NCBI GenBank assembly: GCA_029449245.1
Contig: JANATF010000003.1
Location: 2,170,001 to 2,234,000, forward strand
DNA from: Mortierella alpina
Lineage: Eukaryota > Mortierellomycota > Mortierellomycetes > Mortierellales > Mortierellaceae
Length of the DNA stretch: 64,000 nucleotides
Direction of reading: 5' to 3'
The position numbers and the translations under genes were made by a program. Under the pieces are notes generated by a model that did no database searches, had not been told where the DNA came from, and saw only the letters and a program-made list of their open reading frames with translations. Below, one piece after another: positions 1 to 14,228 of the stretch (positions are counted from its first letter, which is position 1; the number at the start of each line of letters is the position of its first letter).

Positions 1-458
1 AGGATGGTGCTAGAAGCGCTTGTTTATTCGACTTGAAAGAGGTGTTTCTTGTTAAATAAGTGCTGCAGGATACAAGCGTGGGGGAGCGAGGAGAGACAGA
101 TGGCGCCGGAAGCGATCGAAATTGAAAAGGAGAACAGACAAGACCAAAGAAAAAAATGAATTGAAGAAATACGGGTCGATAGCCTTCCATAGTTCGATCG
201 TAGCGTTCCTATTGTATATACGACAAAGCTCCTATCTATGATTCTGAGTCTACTGTGTGTGTGAACTCTTTAGCCTGTGTGCTGCTTTCCCCTAGTTGCG
301 CAGCTCGCCTTTGGCGTATTTTGTCATCACAGCATCATCAAAACGTTTTACAGAAAAGTGCGCTTCGATCCACCTTTTGTTCTCCTTGCTTCTTGTCTGT
401 TCCGCCTTCATTGACCTTTTTGCTGAGCAAATTTTTGAGACTCATTCCCAGACACACG
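1..458. other. Upstream flank without a supported gene
   Basis: No coding signal is convincing here. The stretch is AT-rich at first and then pyrimidine-rich just before the AKR pseudogene at 459, like the 5' leaders of other genes in the window. The short reading frames look like chance. Confidence 0.5.
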
Positions 459-1878
<1,420 letters not shown>

Positions 1879-2164
1879 GATGGGATATTGCGCGCGCCCT
1901 GACGTGGTTTGGCTCTCAAGCGCCAGAAATAAACATTTTCTGGACTGACCTATTTAAAAGATGCCGTTTGTTTCCCATGCTTCCATCGAGCTTGACTCTT
2001 CTCACATCTTCACCTTTCCTTCTCCCTTTTGCTTTTCCAGTCTGCTGCTGTTGACGGCATCAACTTCAAGTTCTATTTATTTCGTCCTTCATTCTTGCCT
2101 CGACATCCATTGAACCTGCTATAGCTATTTTCCTCATCACCACTCCACTCCGTCACACACAAAA
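1879..2164. promoter_or_regulatory. Intergenic, presumed promoter/5' leader of the Nudix gene
   Basis: CT-rich leader (about 1990-2160) directly before the Nudix start, of the kind seen before other genes here. No specific motif can be named. Confidence 0.35.
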
Positions 2165-3179
2165 ATGCATAGTTCCGTTGCCAGAGAAGGTCGACAGAAG
2201 CAGTTGTACGACAATGGGTCCCGTCTCGTAAGTGCCCTTTTTTTTAGGCTGCTGTTCATCTCCACTGGAGCTTTTAGCGTTACCAACAACTTTGACGAGT
2301 CCACGACACTTCTTACATGAGGCCCAATGACACCTGCAAGGGAACATCGCAGCTGTGCAAAAGGACAACAACACGCAATCAATGAATTGTTCAGGACAAA
2401 ACAGATTCCTTCGTGTTTTAAACACAAAAGGGGAGGCAACGGCGACGCAAGCTGAGCACCACTTCTTACTCCCCGGACTTTATTCCCTTTTTCCGGTATT
2501 ATAGGTTGCTGGATGCATCCCTGTTGACAAGAAGGGCCGTCGCATCCTGCTGGTAGCGAGCACCAAAAACGCCGGCGAGTGGGTTCTTCCCAAGGGTGGA
2601 TGGGAGAATGACGAGTCTCAGGAAGAGGCTGCTGCGCGCGAGACGTGGGAAGAAGGTATGATAACTTGACTACGTTGAAAACAAGGACCCAACCCTTGCC
2701 GTAATGCAGAAAAAAAGACGAAAAAAAGAGTGGGCGCTATCGTGATTTGGACTGAACTAAGCAAAACTACTGTCTTTTGGTTGCTTGTTTCCACGCCTTG
2801 GCCCGTTTCTGCTTTGCCAAACTTGCAGCTGGAGTGATCGGCAAGATCGTGGCGAACCTGGGAGAGTTTGAGCACAAGATGAACAAGCGGACCGGCGTGC
2901 CAGAGAGCATCTTTATCTTTTTTGAGATGGAGGTTGAAAGGATAGAGGAATATTATCCCGAAAAGAATAAGCGAGCTCGTCGCTGGGTATGTAGGACAGG
3001 AATCATATGATAAGCAACATAACTCTGGCAAATGTTAGCATATCGCACAAAGGACTTATGAGTGCTGACACGATATGTTATTTCTCAATTGTTAGTTTTC
3101 GTTCGAGGATGCCAAGCAGATCGTGTCCAAGAAGGTCATGAGAAAGGCCATGGAACAGTGCTCCTTATCTCTCGGATAA
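2165..3179 (+). CDS. Nudix hydrolase, diphosphoinositol polyphosphate phosphohydrolase (DIPP/Aps1-like)
   Basis: Four exons (2165-2227, 2505-2655, 2829-2986, 3096-3179) join in phase to a 151-residue protein. The Nudix box lies at about residues 50-75: [20 protein letters not shown] continues across an intron into AGVIG, giving the G-x5-E-x7-RE-x-x-EE-x-G pattern with the metal-binding glutamates. The size and the preceding VLPKGG fit the DIPP/Aps1 group, which removes the beta-phosphate from inositol pyrophosphates and cleaves Ap6A-type dinucleotides, normally in cytosol and nucleus. The basic C-terminal tail ([11 protein letters not shown]) is typical. The start codon follows a CT-rich leader and no other in-frame ATG competes. 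Family placement is from the motif; the exact substrate is inferred. Confidence 0.88.
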
Positions 3180-3497
3180 GTAGGCTCGTTCTTGGTCCAC
3201 CACTCGTCTTGGAAGCGCTTTAAAATAACCACGGATATTTTGGATAATAAACACGATTGAAAGCCAAAAGTATGACAGTATCACTCTTGCTTCTTTTCTT
3301 CTCTCAAGGTGTCCGGAAAGCAGTAGGATGTCGACATGATCTGGATGCACGTGATTTACACCGCCTTCCCATACAAAATACAAGTGACAACTGATCGCCC
3401 TTCTCATGTCCTCCACACAACCACAACTGCCAACAGGTTAGGAATCAACGCCAAACAGGAACGCAAAGGACGCATTAACCTTGCATCGGAACTCTAA

Positions 3498-5100
<1,603 letters not shown>

Positions 5101-5175
5101 TAGGCATCCCTTTTTTCCTCACACCTCGAGGAATAAATGTTCTCTTCTTGTGATACCAAAAGAAATGAAAAATGT

Positions 5176-6456
5176 TTATAATAGTACAATGTCATCGTCG
5201 TCGTCCCTGGGCATGCGCTCTTTAGAGCTGATACGAGACTTTGTGGATGCACTGTTGGTCTCCACATCCACTTCCATCTGCGTAGATTGTTGAGATCCTG
5301 AATCAGCAGCGGACTCTCCGTTAGAAAGATTTGAAGCTCCATCCGATCCCGCTTCTACTGTCGTCGCCGTCTCCGCCGCTGCTGCTTCTGGTGCTGGTGC
5401 GGCGGCGGCCGCCGCAGCCGCAGCTAGTTTTTCGAGCAGCTCCTGATGTGTCTGAATAGGCACCATGGGTTCCTGGAATAGATCTTGAATCGACTGACTG
5501 GACTCGATATAGGACTCGAGCTGATTTTCAATCTTTGTGATTTGTGCCTTCCGAGCCTTGTTGGCCTTGGTCAGTTGAACCTTGACCGCCAAGAGTCTTC
5601 TCTTCTCTGCATCGAATCGCTTCCTCTCCTCGAGCTCAAACTGAAGCCGATTAATCATCAATTGACGCTCGTCCGTGGCGCTCCTGAGCTCCTCTGGTGC
5701 AGACCGATGAAACTGTTCTAATGGTACCAATGGCACATCCTGGTAGAATGTTCTATGCAGACGAGTCGAGGAGAGAGAGAGTGAGAGAGAGACAGAGCGT
5801 AAGAGACAAAGAAGGAAATAAAGCTGACTAGAAACAATCCTAGGAAGGAAAGTTGGTGTTTATATCTTACTCCATGTCATGGCAACGCGCAATCTCATTC
5901 AAAAGGTATTTGCGCTGGTACTTGATGTTTTGATATCCGAGATCGACTTTTCCAACGCTCAATTTTTGGTCTGTGAGGTCATTACGGAGGTTGCGTTCGT
6001 GCTGGAGCGCATTGCGATTGGCGACCTTGAGAAGAGTGAGGAGTAGCCTTCCTTTTCTGACTCCTTCCAGGAGCTGCTTCTGTAGTGCTGGATTTGTTGT
6101 CTTGGGTGTTGTTGTGTTCTATATTCCCGTCCGGGATACGACATAAACAAAAAAATACGGAGTGAGTGAGAAAACGGAGGACTCAATCGAGATCACGTCT
6201 GAGGTGAGACAAGTGTCCAGCGAGCCGATGTCACTGTTGAAGATTGAGATGCGCATGAGATTGGACAGGCCGGGTGTACCTCATGATCAATATCCATGCC
6301 ATTCTCATCGCGTTTGGCGGTGGCGGCTGCTGCCAGTTCAGGATGAGCCCTGCGGAGCTCGAGCAGCTGTGCGGACACGTGGTGCAGGTCGCTGCATATG
6401 CTGGAAATACTCCTGCTGTCGCTCGCCAGGGTAGAGGTGGTCATGTCGGGCGTCAT
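5176..6456 (-). CDS. THO complex subunit 5-like protein
   Basis: Three exons on the minus strand (6280-6456, 5872-6118, 5176-5752; the splice after codon ATG-GA is placed by phase). The middle exon carries LSVGKVDLGYQNIKYQRKYL and NEIARCHDME, and the third continues with DVPLVPLEQFHRSAPEELR. This DLGYQNIKYQ...L..EI..C block followed by a VPLEEF-like motif is the THOC5/FMIP signature. The rest is coiled coil (NRLQFELEERKRFDAEKRR), then an alanine-rich run and an acidic Ser/Thr-rich tail ending DDDDDIVLL. THOC5 belongs to the THO/TREX complex, which couples transcription to mRNA export. The protein is shorter than metazoan THOC5, as fungal versions often are. ATG at 6456 was chosen; 6444 is also possible. 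Gene-level call good, start moderately sure. Confidence 0.78.
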
Positions 6457-6581
6457 GGATGGGGTGTAGTGTGCAGCAAAGCGTTGTTCAGAGAAAGATG
6501 TTTGAACACACAAAAAAAGGACTGCTTTGAACACATTTCAGGAGGACGGGACATGGATTGTATTACTAGGATTATTTTTTT

Positions 6582-8069
6582 TTACATCACAAAGGTCGCC
6601 TCATGGTAGACGTATCCGGCCACCTTGTGCTCAGCCTCGCCGACCGTGATCACCGCCGATGCCTCGTCGTACCACTGGTAGATAATGGGCTTGGCCACAA
6701 AGGTGGATACGATCTTACGCAGAGCCCAGGGGATCTCGGCGAGGAGGTCGACCTTCTGGCACAGGCCCTTGGGCTTGACATTGAGGACAGCCTTGAAGGG
6801 CTTAGCACCCTCGAGAGTCTTGCCCTCCCAGACATAGTTGACTTCGGTCGGTGGGTTGTATCCAGTCTCCTCGTCAAACTCAGTCTTTACAAACTCGGTC
6901 TTGTTGTCGACGGCAACCGCGACGAGGTCTCCATTGAGCACAAGCGATCCTTGGGTCACAGTGGCACTTCCATAGTAGTCGGGGGTCGTGAACTGGATCA
7001 AGGACAACTTGGCCTTGTTGCTCGTCTCTGCGTTCTTACCCGAGAAATCAACGTAACTCCACTTGGAGGCGACCAAGTGGGGACGCATGCCCTGGATCGC
7101 ATGGACGAACGTGCCCTCTCCAGCCATGTCATGGGCCTTGCCCTCAACAATCATCATACCCGAGACCTTGCAGGCAGGCCAAAACTTGTGCGAGACATAT
7201 CCATCTCCAAAGAAACTCTTGCCCTCGCCAATCTTGTAGCCCGTGGCAGTGCGTTCAAAAGTCAAGGACACAATCAGATCTGGAGGGTTCGTGACCTGGA
7301 TGGTGAACTTTTGGCCGTCAGGCGACATGTTGATCGTCATGAGGTTGGTGGAGGCCGATCGCTTGTCTGCAGAAAGCACAAAGTTGGTCAGGTTGATGGA
7401 GAAGAACTTGTTGACACCATCACCGCGGAAGCGGGCCGTCATCTGAACTGAAGCAGGAGTGCCCCAAATTCTAGCATCAGGAGAGAAGAGTTGGGGGTGG
7501 TGGAAATATTGATACACTTTCTGGCGTGAGTTCTATCGTTCCATCAAGTAGCATGCCATCGTCACTCTTGCATAGCCCCTGTGCAGACGAATCATGGTTA
7601 CGTACCCGAGGTTAGAATGAATCAACTGCACGTATCCAAAGTGGCCCTCGTCGTTGATGCAGTAGAAGGTCTGGGTCTCAGTCGAGGCTGTAGCAGCAAT
7701 GGTCCAATCCAGATCGCTGGTCGTCAGATCCGAGTAGTAGTTGCCATCCTTGCAGAGCGAAGCAGCCGACTTGACGGGCTCACCAGCGTTCGGCACCTCA
7801 CCGGGCTTGGGCGAGGCTGACTGGGCACCATAACCGGCCAAGTTCGAGACCGAGGACGTCACTACAAGGGTGCAGCCTCAAGTTAGGTGTTGCACTCTGG
7901 GGTTGTCATTTTCGACTATGTAGCGACTGCTGCGTCGACATTGCTGCATGCAGCAAGGAGTGCCAAGACGAGGAGGTCGGGTGTGATGTCACCTGGGGGG
8001 TACGAGGCCGCAAGGGGAACAATGCAGGGCAGTGGCCTTCTGCTTTCAAGACTTACAAGAGGACCACAT
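6582..8069 (-). CDS. SVF1: Survival factor 1 (Svf1)
   Basis: Three exons (8057-8069, 7602-7861, 6582-7520) give about 403 residues. The first exon encodes only MWSS plus one base; it is supported by phase and by conservation of a short amphipathic N-terminus in this family. The body is the Svf1 double lipocalin-like fold: SDLDWTIAATASTETQTFYC, GHFGYVQLIHSNLGY, the KSFFGDGYVSHKFWPACKV block, MAGEGTFVHAIQGMRPHLVA, WSYVDFSG, and the C-terminal VAGYVYHEATFV. In yeast Svf1 supports survival under oxidative and cold stress and takes part in non-vesicular ceramide movement from ER to Golgi; that role is transferred by homology. It is head-to-head with COQ9, 357 bp apart. Confidence 0.93.
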
Positions 8070-8426
8070 GGTGTTGCTGTTGATTGTTTTTGCAAACAGA
8101 GTAGGTGAGAAGAGCAGGAGTTGGGCGGGAGTGGTGCGGAGCGGTGAAGGAGGATGGAATGAAGATTGAGAGTGAGGATGAGTGTGCGAAGACACCTATA
8201 CTTTAAAACGCTCGCTGGTGCCTGCACACTCAGCAAAGCCACAACTTAAACCTGCTCTGGCTTCCCTGCTGAAGTTCTGCTTGAACATTCATCCGAGTTG
8301 TCCGCATTCTCCCTCTGATAAGTCGAGGCATCCGATCCACCACGCCGCATCCACCTTTGTCAGGATCACAGCACCCACCCACTCACGCTGCTCCTACCAG
8401 AACGAACAGAAACGAAACAACCAGAC
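8070..8426. promoter_or_regulatory. Shared divergent promoter SVF1/COQ9
   Basis: 357 bp lie between the two start codons on opposite strands, so both promoters must be here. The segment is CT/CA-rich on the COQ9 side. No named motif was seen. Confidence 0.5.
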
Positions 8427-9676
8427 ATGGCATTCACAGCGCGGCACGCAGCCGCGATCCTCTCGCGTCAATCCACCCCCCTTGTGCTCAGAGCCGCCCT
8501 TAGACCCACAGCCCGCACATTCACAGCCTCGGCATCTTGGCGCACAGAGGAGCCTGGACAGCCAAGGTAAAAGCGAGGATTTTAGAACTACGCGTTTCTA
8601 CTAGATTCTTGACAGGCTGTATCCAACAGAATCCCTGACCACCTACAGTTTTTGTTTGCATTCACAGCAAGAGCACCCAGGAACAGCAGCAGCAGCAGTC
8701 TATCCCGCCCTCGCCTTCCAGCACCACCGCAAAGTCCACACCGGAGGCAATTCTCAGGACAGCCCTTACTTTTGTCCCAGAGCACGGATGGACAACAGCC
8801 TCCATTGCCAAGGCTGCAGAGTCCATGGGCTACCCGTCTATCATCCACGGCATGTTTCCCAAGGGCGGCGCGGATCTGATCGACTACTTTTTAATCGACT
8901 GTCTAAACCGACTGCCCCTGGAGCTGGAAGGCAGAATGGAAGGGTAAGGAACATAGAGCAGTGACATGCATGGAGGCTATTGACTCAAGGGAAGAGCAGG
9001 CAGAACACGTCTTCTACCGTCATTTCTTGATAACTGACCGCACTCGCGCTTGCATGGCCCTGCATGAATAGATTGAGTATCAAGGAGAAGATCAGACTGG
9101 CGACACTAACCAGGTTAGCGATGAACGCGCCTTATCTCGACCGCTGGCCAGAGGCATTGGCCATCATGGGACAGCCGAGCAACTTGCCCATGTCACTGAA
9201 CCACCTCGCCAAAATCGTGGATGAGATCTGGCATCTCGCTGGCGACAAGAGCGCAGATGTAAGCTTGACCTTATAATCCAGGATGAAAAAAAATAACACT
9301 TCGGAAAGAGATACACACCATCAGACACTGACCATCTGTCTACCTCACCGTCTTTGATTATAGATGAACTGGTATACAAAGCGCGCTTCACTTGCGGGAG
9401 TTTACACCACAACAGAGCTGTACATGACCACAGACAAAACTCCCAACTATCAGGCAACCCAACAATTTCTCGAGCGTCGATTTGAGGATGCCGCCACTGT
9501 GGGCAAAGCTACGTCGGACGTTTTACAGATTGCTGAATTTGGAGCCAAGTCAGTCCTGGGAATGTTGTCCTCAGTAAGTTGCAATGAAAGGGTGTTTATA
9601 TGTCAGACACGATTATGTATGCTCTGTCAACTGACACGATAGTGCAATGATGCTATAGAAGGGATTGAGATTCTAG
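8427..9676 (+). CDS. COQ9: Ubiquinone biosynthesis protein COQ9
   Basis: Five exons (8427-8566, 8668-8943, 9072-9258, 9364-9573, 9659-9676) give 276 residues. The N-terminus MAFTARHAAAILSRQST is basic and lacks acids, as for a mitochondrial presequence. The core has the COQ9 TetR-like and lipid-binding fold: AILRTALTFVPEHGWT, SMGYPSIIHGMFPKGG, the RLPLELEGRM segment, YLDRWPEALAIM, and the C-terminal NWYTKRASLAGVYTTTELYM block. COQ9 binds lipid intermediates on the matrix face of the inner membrane and presents them to COQ7 in coenzyme Q synthesis. The last exon is only 18 nt (ends KGLRF); an acceptor 12 bp upstream would give a longer tail, so the extreme C-terminus is uncertain. It converges with SURF6, 139 bp apart. 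Confidence 0.92.
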
Positions 9677-9815
9677 TACCCCATGGACAGCCAGACTCGA
9701 AGGGACAAGGTACCCCCGCATGGTTACCATTCAAAAAAGAATCACTGCATATTAAACCACACGACGCATCATCATTGAAAGAACAGAATGTACGATATGA
9801 AAATGCAATGCTGAT

Positions 9816-11700
9816 TTATTTCTTGGTTGGTTTCGATGATTTTTTGCCGTTCTTTCCCTCAAATCCGGCACGCTGGCGAAGAAAAACAAGGAGATGAAGA
9901 AAGATGATATCAATTAGATCAAGTGGACACAACTCACGTTGCAAAGCTCCTTTCCTTCAATCAACACGCATTCAAACTTACTGCCTTAGGCTTGCCGCCC
10001 TTCTTTGCTCCCTTCTTGTCGCCCTTCTTATCGCCCTTATCCTTCTTGCCCTTGTTCTTGGCAGCATCGATACGAGACTTGAGGTTCTCCTCGCGCCTCT
10101 TCTGCTTGTTGTCCTTTTGCTTGCTGACAGTCGACTTGCGCTCGCCCCACTCCTTGGAGCTCTTCTTCTTGAATGTCTCCTCACGCTTGATAGTCTTCTT
10201 CAACAGCTTCACATCATCCTTGACCTTCTCACCCTGGGCCAGCTGCAATGCCTTGCGCCATGTGTCCTTCTCCTTCAGCGCGTTCGCCTTTTCGGGATCA
10301 GCAACCTGCAGTGCGGCCAACTTTTCCTTGTGTGCCTCCACCTACAAAAGAAAAGAAAAAACACAAAGAAAGCAATGTAAATATCTCAAACCAGTTGCGG
10401 CACAGTGCGGACAAAAGTCATTAGAATGCAATAGTACTGTTTGCACGTTACCATCTTCAACTGGCCCTGAGCATCAGTAGGTCCTCTCTTCTTCTTCTGG
10501 AGACCATCAAACTCGAATTTGCTGAATCGAACCTCACCCTTCTCATTGATAGATGATGCAGAGGGACGTCCACCATGTGTTGCAGAGGCCTCCTCCTTAA
10601 CCACCAAGCCCTCGGATCCACCAGCAGCACGCTTCTCCTTGGCCGCCTTGAGCGAAGCCTTCTTGTCCTTTTTCCTCTTCAAACGGGCCTCGAGAATGGC
10701 TTGTCGAGACGTGGGCTTTGCTCCAGCACTGGCCTCAGCAGCCGCACCGCGGTTTCCGCGGAGCTTGGCCAGACGTTGCTCCAGCTTGGCGCGCAGTTCT
10801 ATGATAGACTTGGGTGCCTGTGCTGGGGTCTGGGATGCTGTTTGAACCTGTGCCAACAATCCTTCAAAGTTGTGTGTTCTCGATTTGGCGATCACTGGTG
10901 CTTCGCTGTCGTCCTCCACAACATCGTCTTCATCATCGTCAAGGTCCATTTTGCCTGCGCTCTCCTCATCACCATCTTCCTCCTCGTCCTCGTCGTTGTC
11001 ATCCTCGTCCTCGCTGTCATCGCCCTTGGCAGCCATCTCTGATTGAATCTCGGTCACCGACTTGTTGTTTTCAGGGTCAAGCTGGATCATTAACAGGACA
11101 GAAAAATGGACAAAACAAAAGTATTGAACATTTTTGTCAGTCTTGATCGTCATTGCCAAACGTAATACAAGATGGCAGAGAGCTAAAGAAAAGCAAAAGT
11201 GTGGGACAAGGGGGTGAGGAAGCAGATCTTGCTCTTCAACTGTACCTTGGCTTTCTTAGCCTTCTTTGTGCGCTCCTTGATCTCCTGCTTCGGGGCATTC
11301 CTCTTCTTGTTGTGTTGGTATTTTGAGTTCTGCAAAGGTAGAAGTCCCAGAGTGAGAGAGAGAGAGAGAGAGAGAGATATAGAGAGGGAGCATAGAAAGA
11401 GAAAGAGGATATTAGTTAATACTCTTTACGTTGCAGCAGTGTACCTATCGAACGACCCCAACTTGTTCGAGCTTTTTACCTGCTCCTCCTCTGTGAGCTC
11501 CTTCGTTATGTAGTATTGTGCAGGGATAAGCTTCAGCAAGGAATCAAAGGAGTTGCTGTGGGTCTTGATCCTCTCCTATTGCAATCATATCGGGAAGCAA
11601 TATGTTAACGGGTTGTTGCTGTCGTTCAAAAAGCGTCCGAGTGTGCAAGGCTCACTAGCGAACGAACCTCCAATCCATCCAATGCAAAGCTGGTGGACAT
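9816..11700 (-). CDS. Surfeit locus protein 6 homologue (Rrp14-type)
   Basis: Six exons on the minus strand (11668-11700, 11480-11575, 11246-11329, 10452-11081, 9982-10341, 9816-9872), all in phase, give 419 residues. The N-terminal region has LLKLIPAQYYI, then KYQHNKKRNAPKQEIKERTK; a long acidic stretch follows (EDEDDNDEDEEEDGDE). The C-terminal SURF6 domain is clear: WRKALQLAQGEKVKDDVKLL, KKTIKREETFKKKSSKEW, and a lysine-rich end. The last exon (RAGFEGKNGKKSSK) was added because GCA|gtaagt is a good donor and GFEG is conserved at this place. SURF6/Rrp14 is a nucleolar protein for ribosomal subunit assembly that binds nucleic acid. A (GA)n tract sits in intron 3. Confidence 0.9.
11353..11378. 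repeat. (GA)n microsatellite in a SURF6 intron
   Basis: A run of alternating GA over about 26 bp inside the intron between exons 2 and 3 of the SURF6 gene. Confidence 0.9.
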
Positions 11701-12046
11701 GATGGGCGATGTGTGTGAGTGTGAGTGGGTCGAGTCCGGGGGAATCAGACGGTTGCGGAGAAGGGCGAGCAAATGCAGGGGAGGTCTAGTGGATGGAGGA
11801 CAGGGTAGCAGCACAAGGTCTCTGCATTCTGCAAACAACAATATGCCTTTCAAGTGGCTTTTCCTGTTGTTTATTCTGAGCGCCTCAAGAAAAAAAAAAA
11901 GAAAAAACGTACACAAGAGCGGGAGTGGCTGACTATAACCCGTACGTTGAGAGCTCCGGCGCGTTCAACGGTACTCCATGAAGCAAGCTACAAGGTGATA
12001 GTAGCATAGAAACACGCCGCGGGTGTTACCATTGCCAATGCTTCAA

Positions 12047-12120
12047 AGTGGTATCTATAGACTGCGAAATGATATCTATAGGCCAAAGTGATATCCATAG
12101 TACCAAGTGATGTCTATAGG
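12047..12120. repeat. Four 20-bp direct repeats (consensus AAGTGATATCTATAG + 5)
   Basis: Copies begin near 12047, 12067, 12086 and 12105 and share AGTGATATCTATAG with one or two changes each. The spacing is one unit of about 19-20 bp. A weak fifth copy may precede at about 11993. Function unknown; could be a protein-binding array or a decaying minisatellite. Confidence 0.75.
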
Positions 12121-13274
12121 CTGCTCGCCAGAGTCATGGGATGCGATATCGCCTCAAAAGCACCCTTCGCTTTGACACTCGGCCGTCTAGGTGTAGAGCA
12201 ATCCTGGCAAAAGTGGGCTGATCCATGTATTTGTTTGCGATAGATTGGCTGTTACTAAGCAGCATTGTCAAGAACTCGACTCTCAACTTCCAAGGAGGTT
12301 GTTTTTGCACATCAGAATGTGTCGTGGAGAGCGCAAAGCAATACTTATGAATCTTTGGTGATGCGAAGAGCGCAATGGGCAACTGACCGCGCAGAGCTGA
12401 AGAACTGGGGTTGGCGAGGTCTCGTACCACCAATTGCTTTCCTTCGACGCAGGTCTCGACACACAGTCAATACGCCAGTTCAGTTTAAAGTAGACGAGCC
12501 TTCTATGAAGTTGGACTGGCATGCAAGCGATACACTCTTCCAGGTCAGGGTTGTTTGCAGGCCGCGTGAAACCTTAATCAGCGAGCGCGTTGTATACCAG
12601 CGGAACATTTGCACCATGGACGGAGACAAACATCGGGTACACAAGAGACAAACAGCCCGCGCTTTGATCCAAGGGCTGCCAACCACCATAAGGTTGTTTG
12701 CATGCAACTCGTCTTTGTAAACTGAACAATGCCAAGCACCTGCCAGCAAACTGTGAGTTAGCATCGTCTCCACTTCACTCCAACCTTATTATATTCTTCT
12801 CCACACTCACTCTCTCCTGCCAGTAACCATGCGCTCATCGTCGCCCTTGCGCTATGATCTGTGGAGAAACGATGGAGCGTGATAACAACTCACAATGTAA
12901 AGTGAACGGTGCTTCCTTGACCGTTGCACACGATTACCCATTCTCTGTCCTGCCACAGTTCAGTAATTTGTCAAAAACACGCAAACTCATTTGCTGTTCA
13001 TGTATCCTTCAACGATCCCAGGAACAGTACCTTGCCTTATGACCTTCGCATGCTGCTGCTTTACGAAGACACGCGTAGTGTTAGAACCCCACGACCACTA
13101 AACATTGCTGATGTAACTTGAAATGCAGGAAAGGTCTGCTAGCTTTGGATCCGCGTCCAGCTTTTTTATTTTGTAGTATGCTCCATCGAAGATATGTCAA
13201 TGGCTGATATGTTATGGCAACAGGCTGACTTCACGATGCTAAAAGAACATGCTGCCCGGCTCTTCCTTCCTCAT

Positions 13275-13282
13275 GTATAAAT
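13275..13282 (+). promoter_or_regulatory. TATA box of the ML-domain gene
   Basis: TATAAATA lies 97 bp before the start codon at 13372, followed by a CT-rich leader. Such a clear TATA box suggests a strong or regulated promoter. Confidence 0.6.
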
Positions 13283-13371
13283 ACAGTCTCCCCTTCGTGC
13301 AATCCCTTCTCACCCATTCTCCTCGACAAGCCTTTCAAACACACCAAGTACCCACTCCAAAATAAACCCCC

Positions 13372-13924
13372 ATGAAGTTCTTTGCCGCCATCGCTGCTCT
13401 CGTCGTTGCCACCGTTGCTAACGCCCAGACGTTCACCAACTGCGCTACTGGCCCCACGGATCTGACGATCAACGCCTTCTCGGTCTCGCCTTACCCTCTT
13501 TGCATTGGTCAAAACGTGTGTGCGACCGGCACCGGCTCCTTGAGCACCCCCATGATCGCTCCTGCCAAGCTGGCCATCACCGGCAAATATCTGGGACGCA
13601 TTGTCTACACGGACAACCACGACCTTTGCGCTCTCACTGGCAGCCAGGGCTACCCCTGCCCCATTCCGGTCACCATGACCTCCATCACCGTCTGCGTCTT
13701 GGTGAAGCCCACTGCCCCTGCTAACGTAAAGAGATAATGCAAAAGACTTTTTAACATTTTCCCCACGGATTCATCTTCATGCAAAAGACTTATTTGTCGT
13801 GCTGGCTCTACATACTCTGTTTCTATAGATCCCTGTGCAACTTACCGTGCTTGCTACGAACGGAAACAACCACGTTCTGTTCTGCCAGGCGGCCACCGTG
13901 ACCGCCCAGAACTGCACCGTCTAA
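13372..13924 (+). CDS. Secreted ML-domain (NPC2/PG-PI transfer-like) lipid-binding protein
   Basis: Two exons (13372-13725, 13829-13924) give 149 residues. A classic signal peptide, MKFFAAIAALVVATVANAQ, is predicted to be cut after about residue 19. The mature part is about 130 residues, the normal ML-domain size, with paired cysteines (TNCATG, YPLCIGQNVCATG, DLCALT, YPCPIPV, VCVLVKP, LFCQAA, NCTV). The CPIPVT segment and the VLATNGNN end match the MD-2-related lipid-recognition family, which binds sterols or phospholipids in vacuole/lysosome lumen or outside the cell. The second exon starts with IPVQLTVLATNG; phase fits. The ligand cannot be told from sequence. Strong TATA box upstream suggests high expression. 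Confidence 0.83.
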
Positions 13925-14228
13925 GGTGGCTCTTCTATTTCCTCCGCTCAGTCTTGTAGGTGGGTCCATTCGCACCGTTTAAACCGGTCAGCACCCACCC
14001 TCGAGAGTCCCCATCGCCAATGCGAAGAGTAACACCAGAGACCTCAATAAAAACCCCCCTTTTTTTCCTTTGAACCGTGTTGACATCCCAGGTTCCTGTG
14101 TGTGGATTATGAGCAAAACGCTCATCTGCAACGATGGATTATTGTGGGGTAGAAAAAAGGTCTCTATGAAAAGGAAAGAAAAAGGGCACAGCAAAAATAC
14201 GACTAGAATGCAATCTGGTATAAAATTT

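Larger units (their letters stand above)
11701..13371. other. Long intergenic region; one doubtful ORF
   Basis: No recognised gene over 1.67 kb. It holds four 20-bp direct repeats (12047-12120). A 151-codon plus-strand frame at 12265-12720 has no recognisable domain, no clear introns and a composition like random sequence; I do not call it a gene. The last 100 bp are the promoter of the ML-domain gene. Confidence 0.5.

Noticed and set aside
6603-7451. 282-codon plus-strand frame
   Set aside because: Exact antisense of SVF1, which has strong family conservation on the minus strand.
10575-11146. Hydrophobic plus-strand frames resembling membrane proteins
   Set aside because: Antisense of the acidic and lysine-rich SURF6 exons; codon bias of those runs creates false hydrophobic frames.
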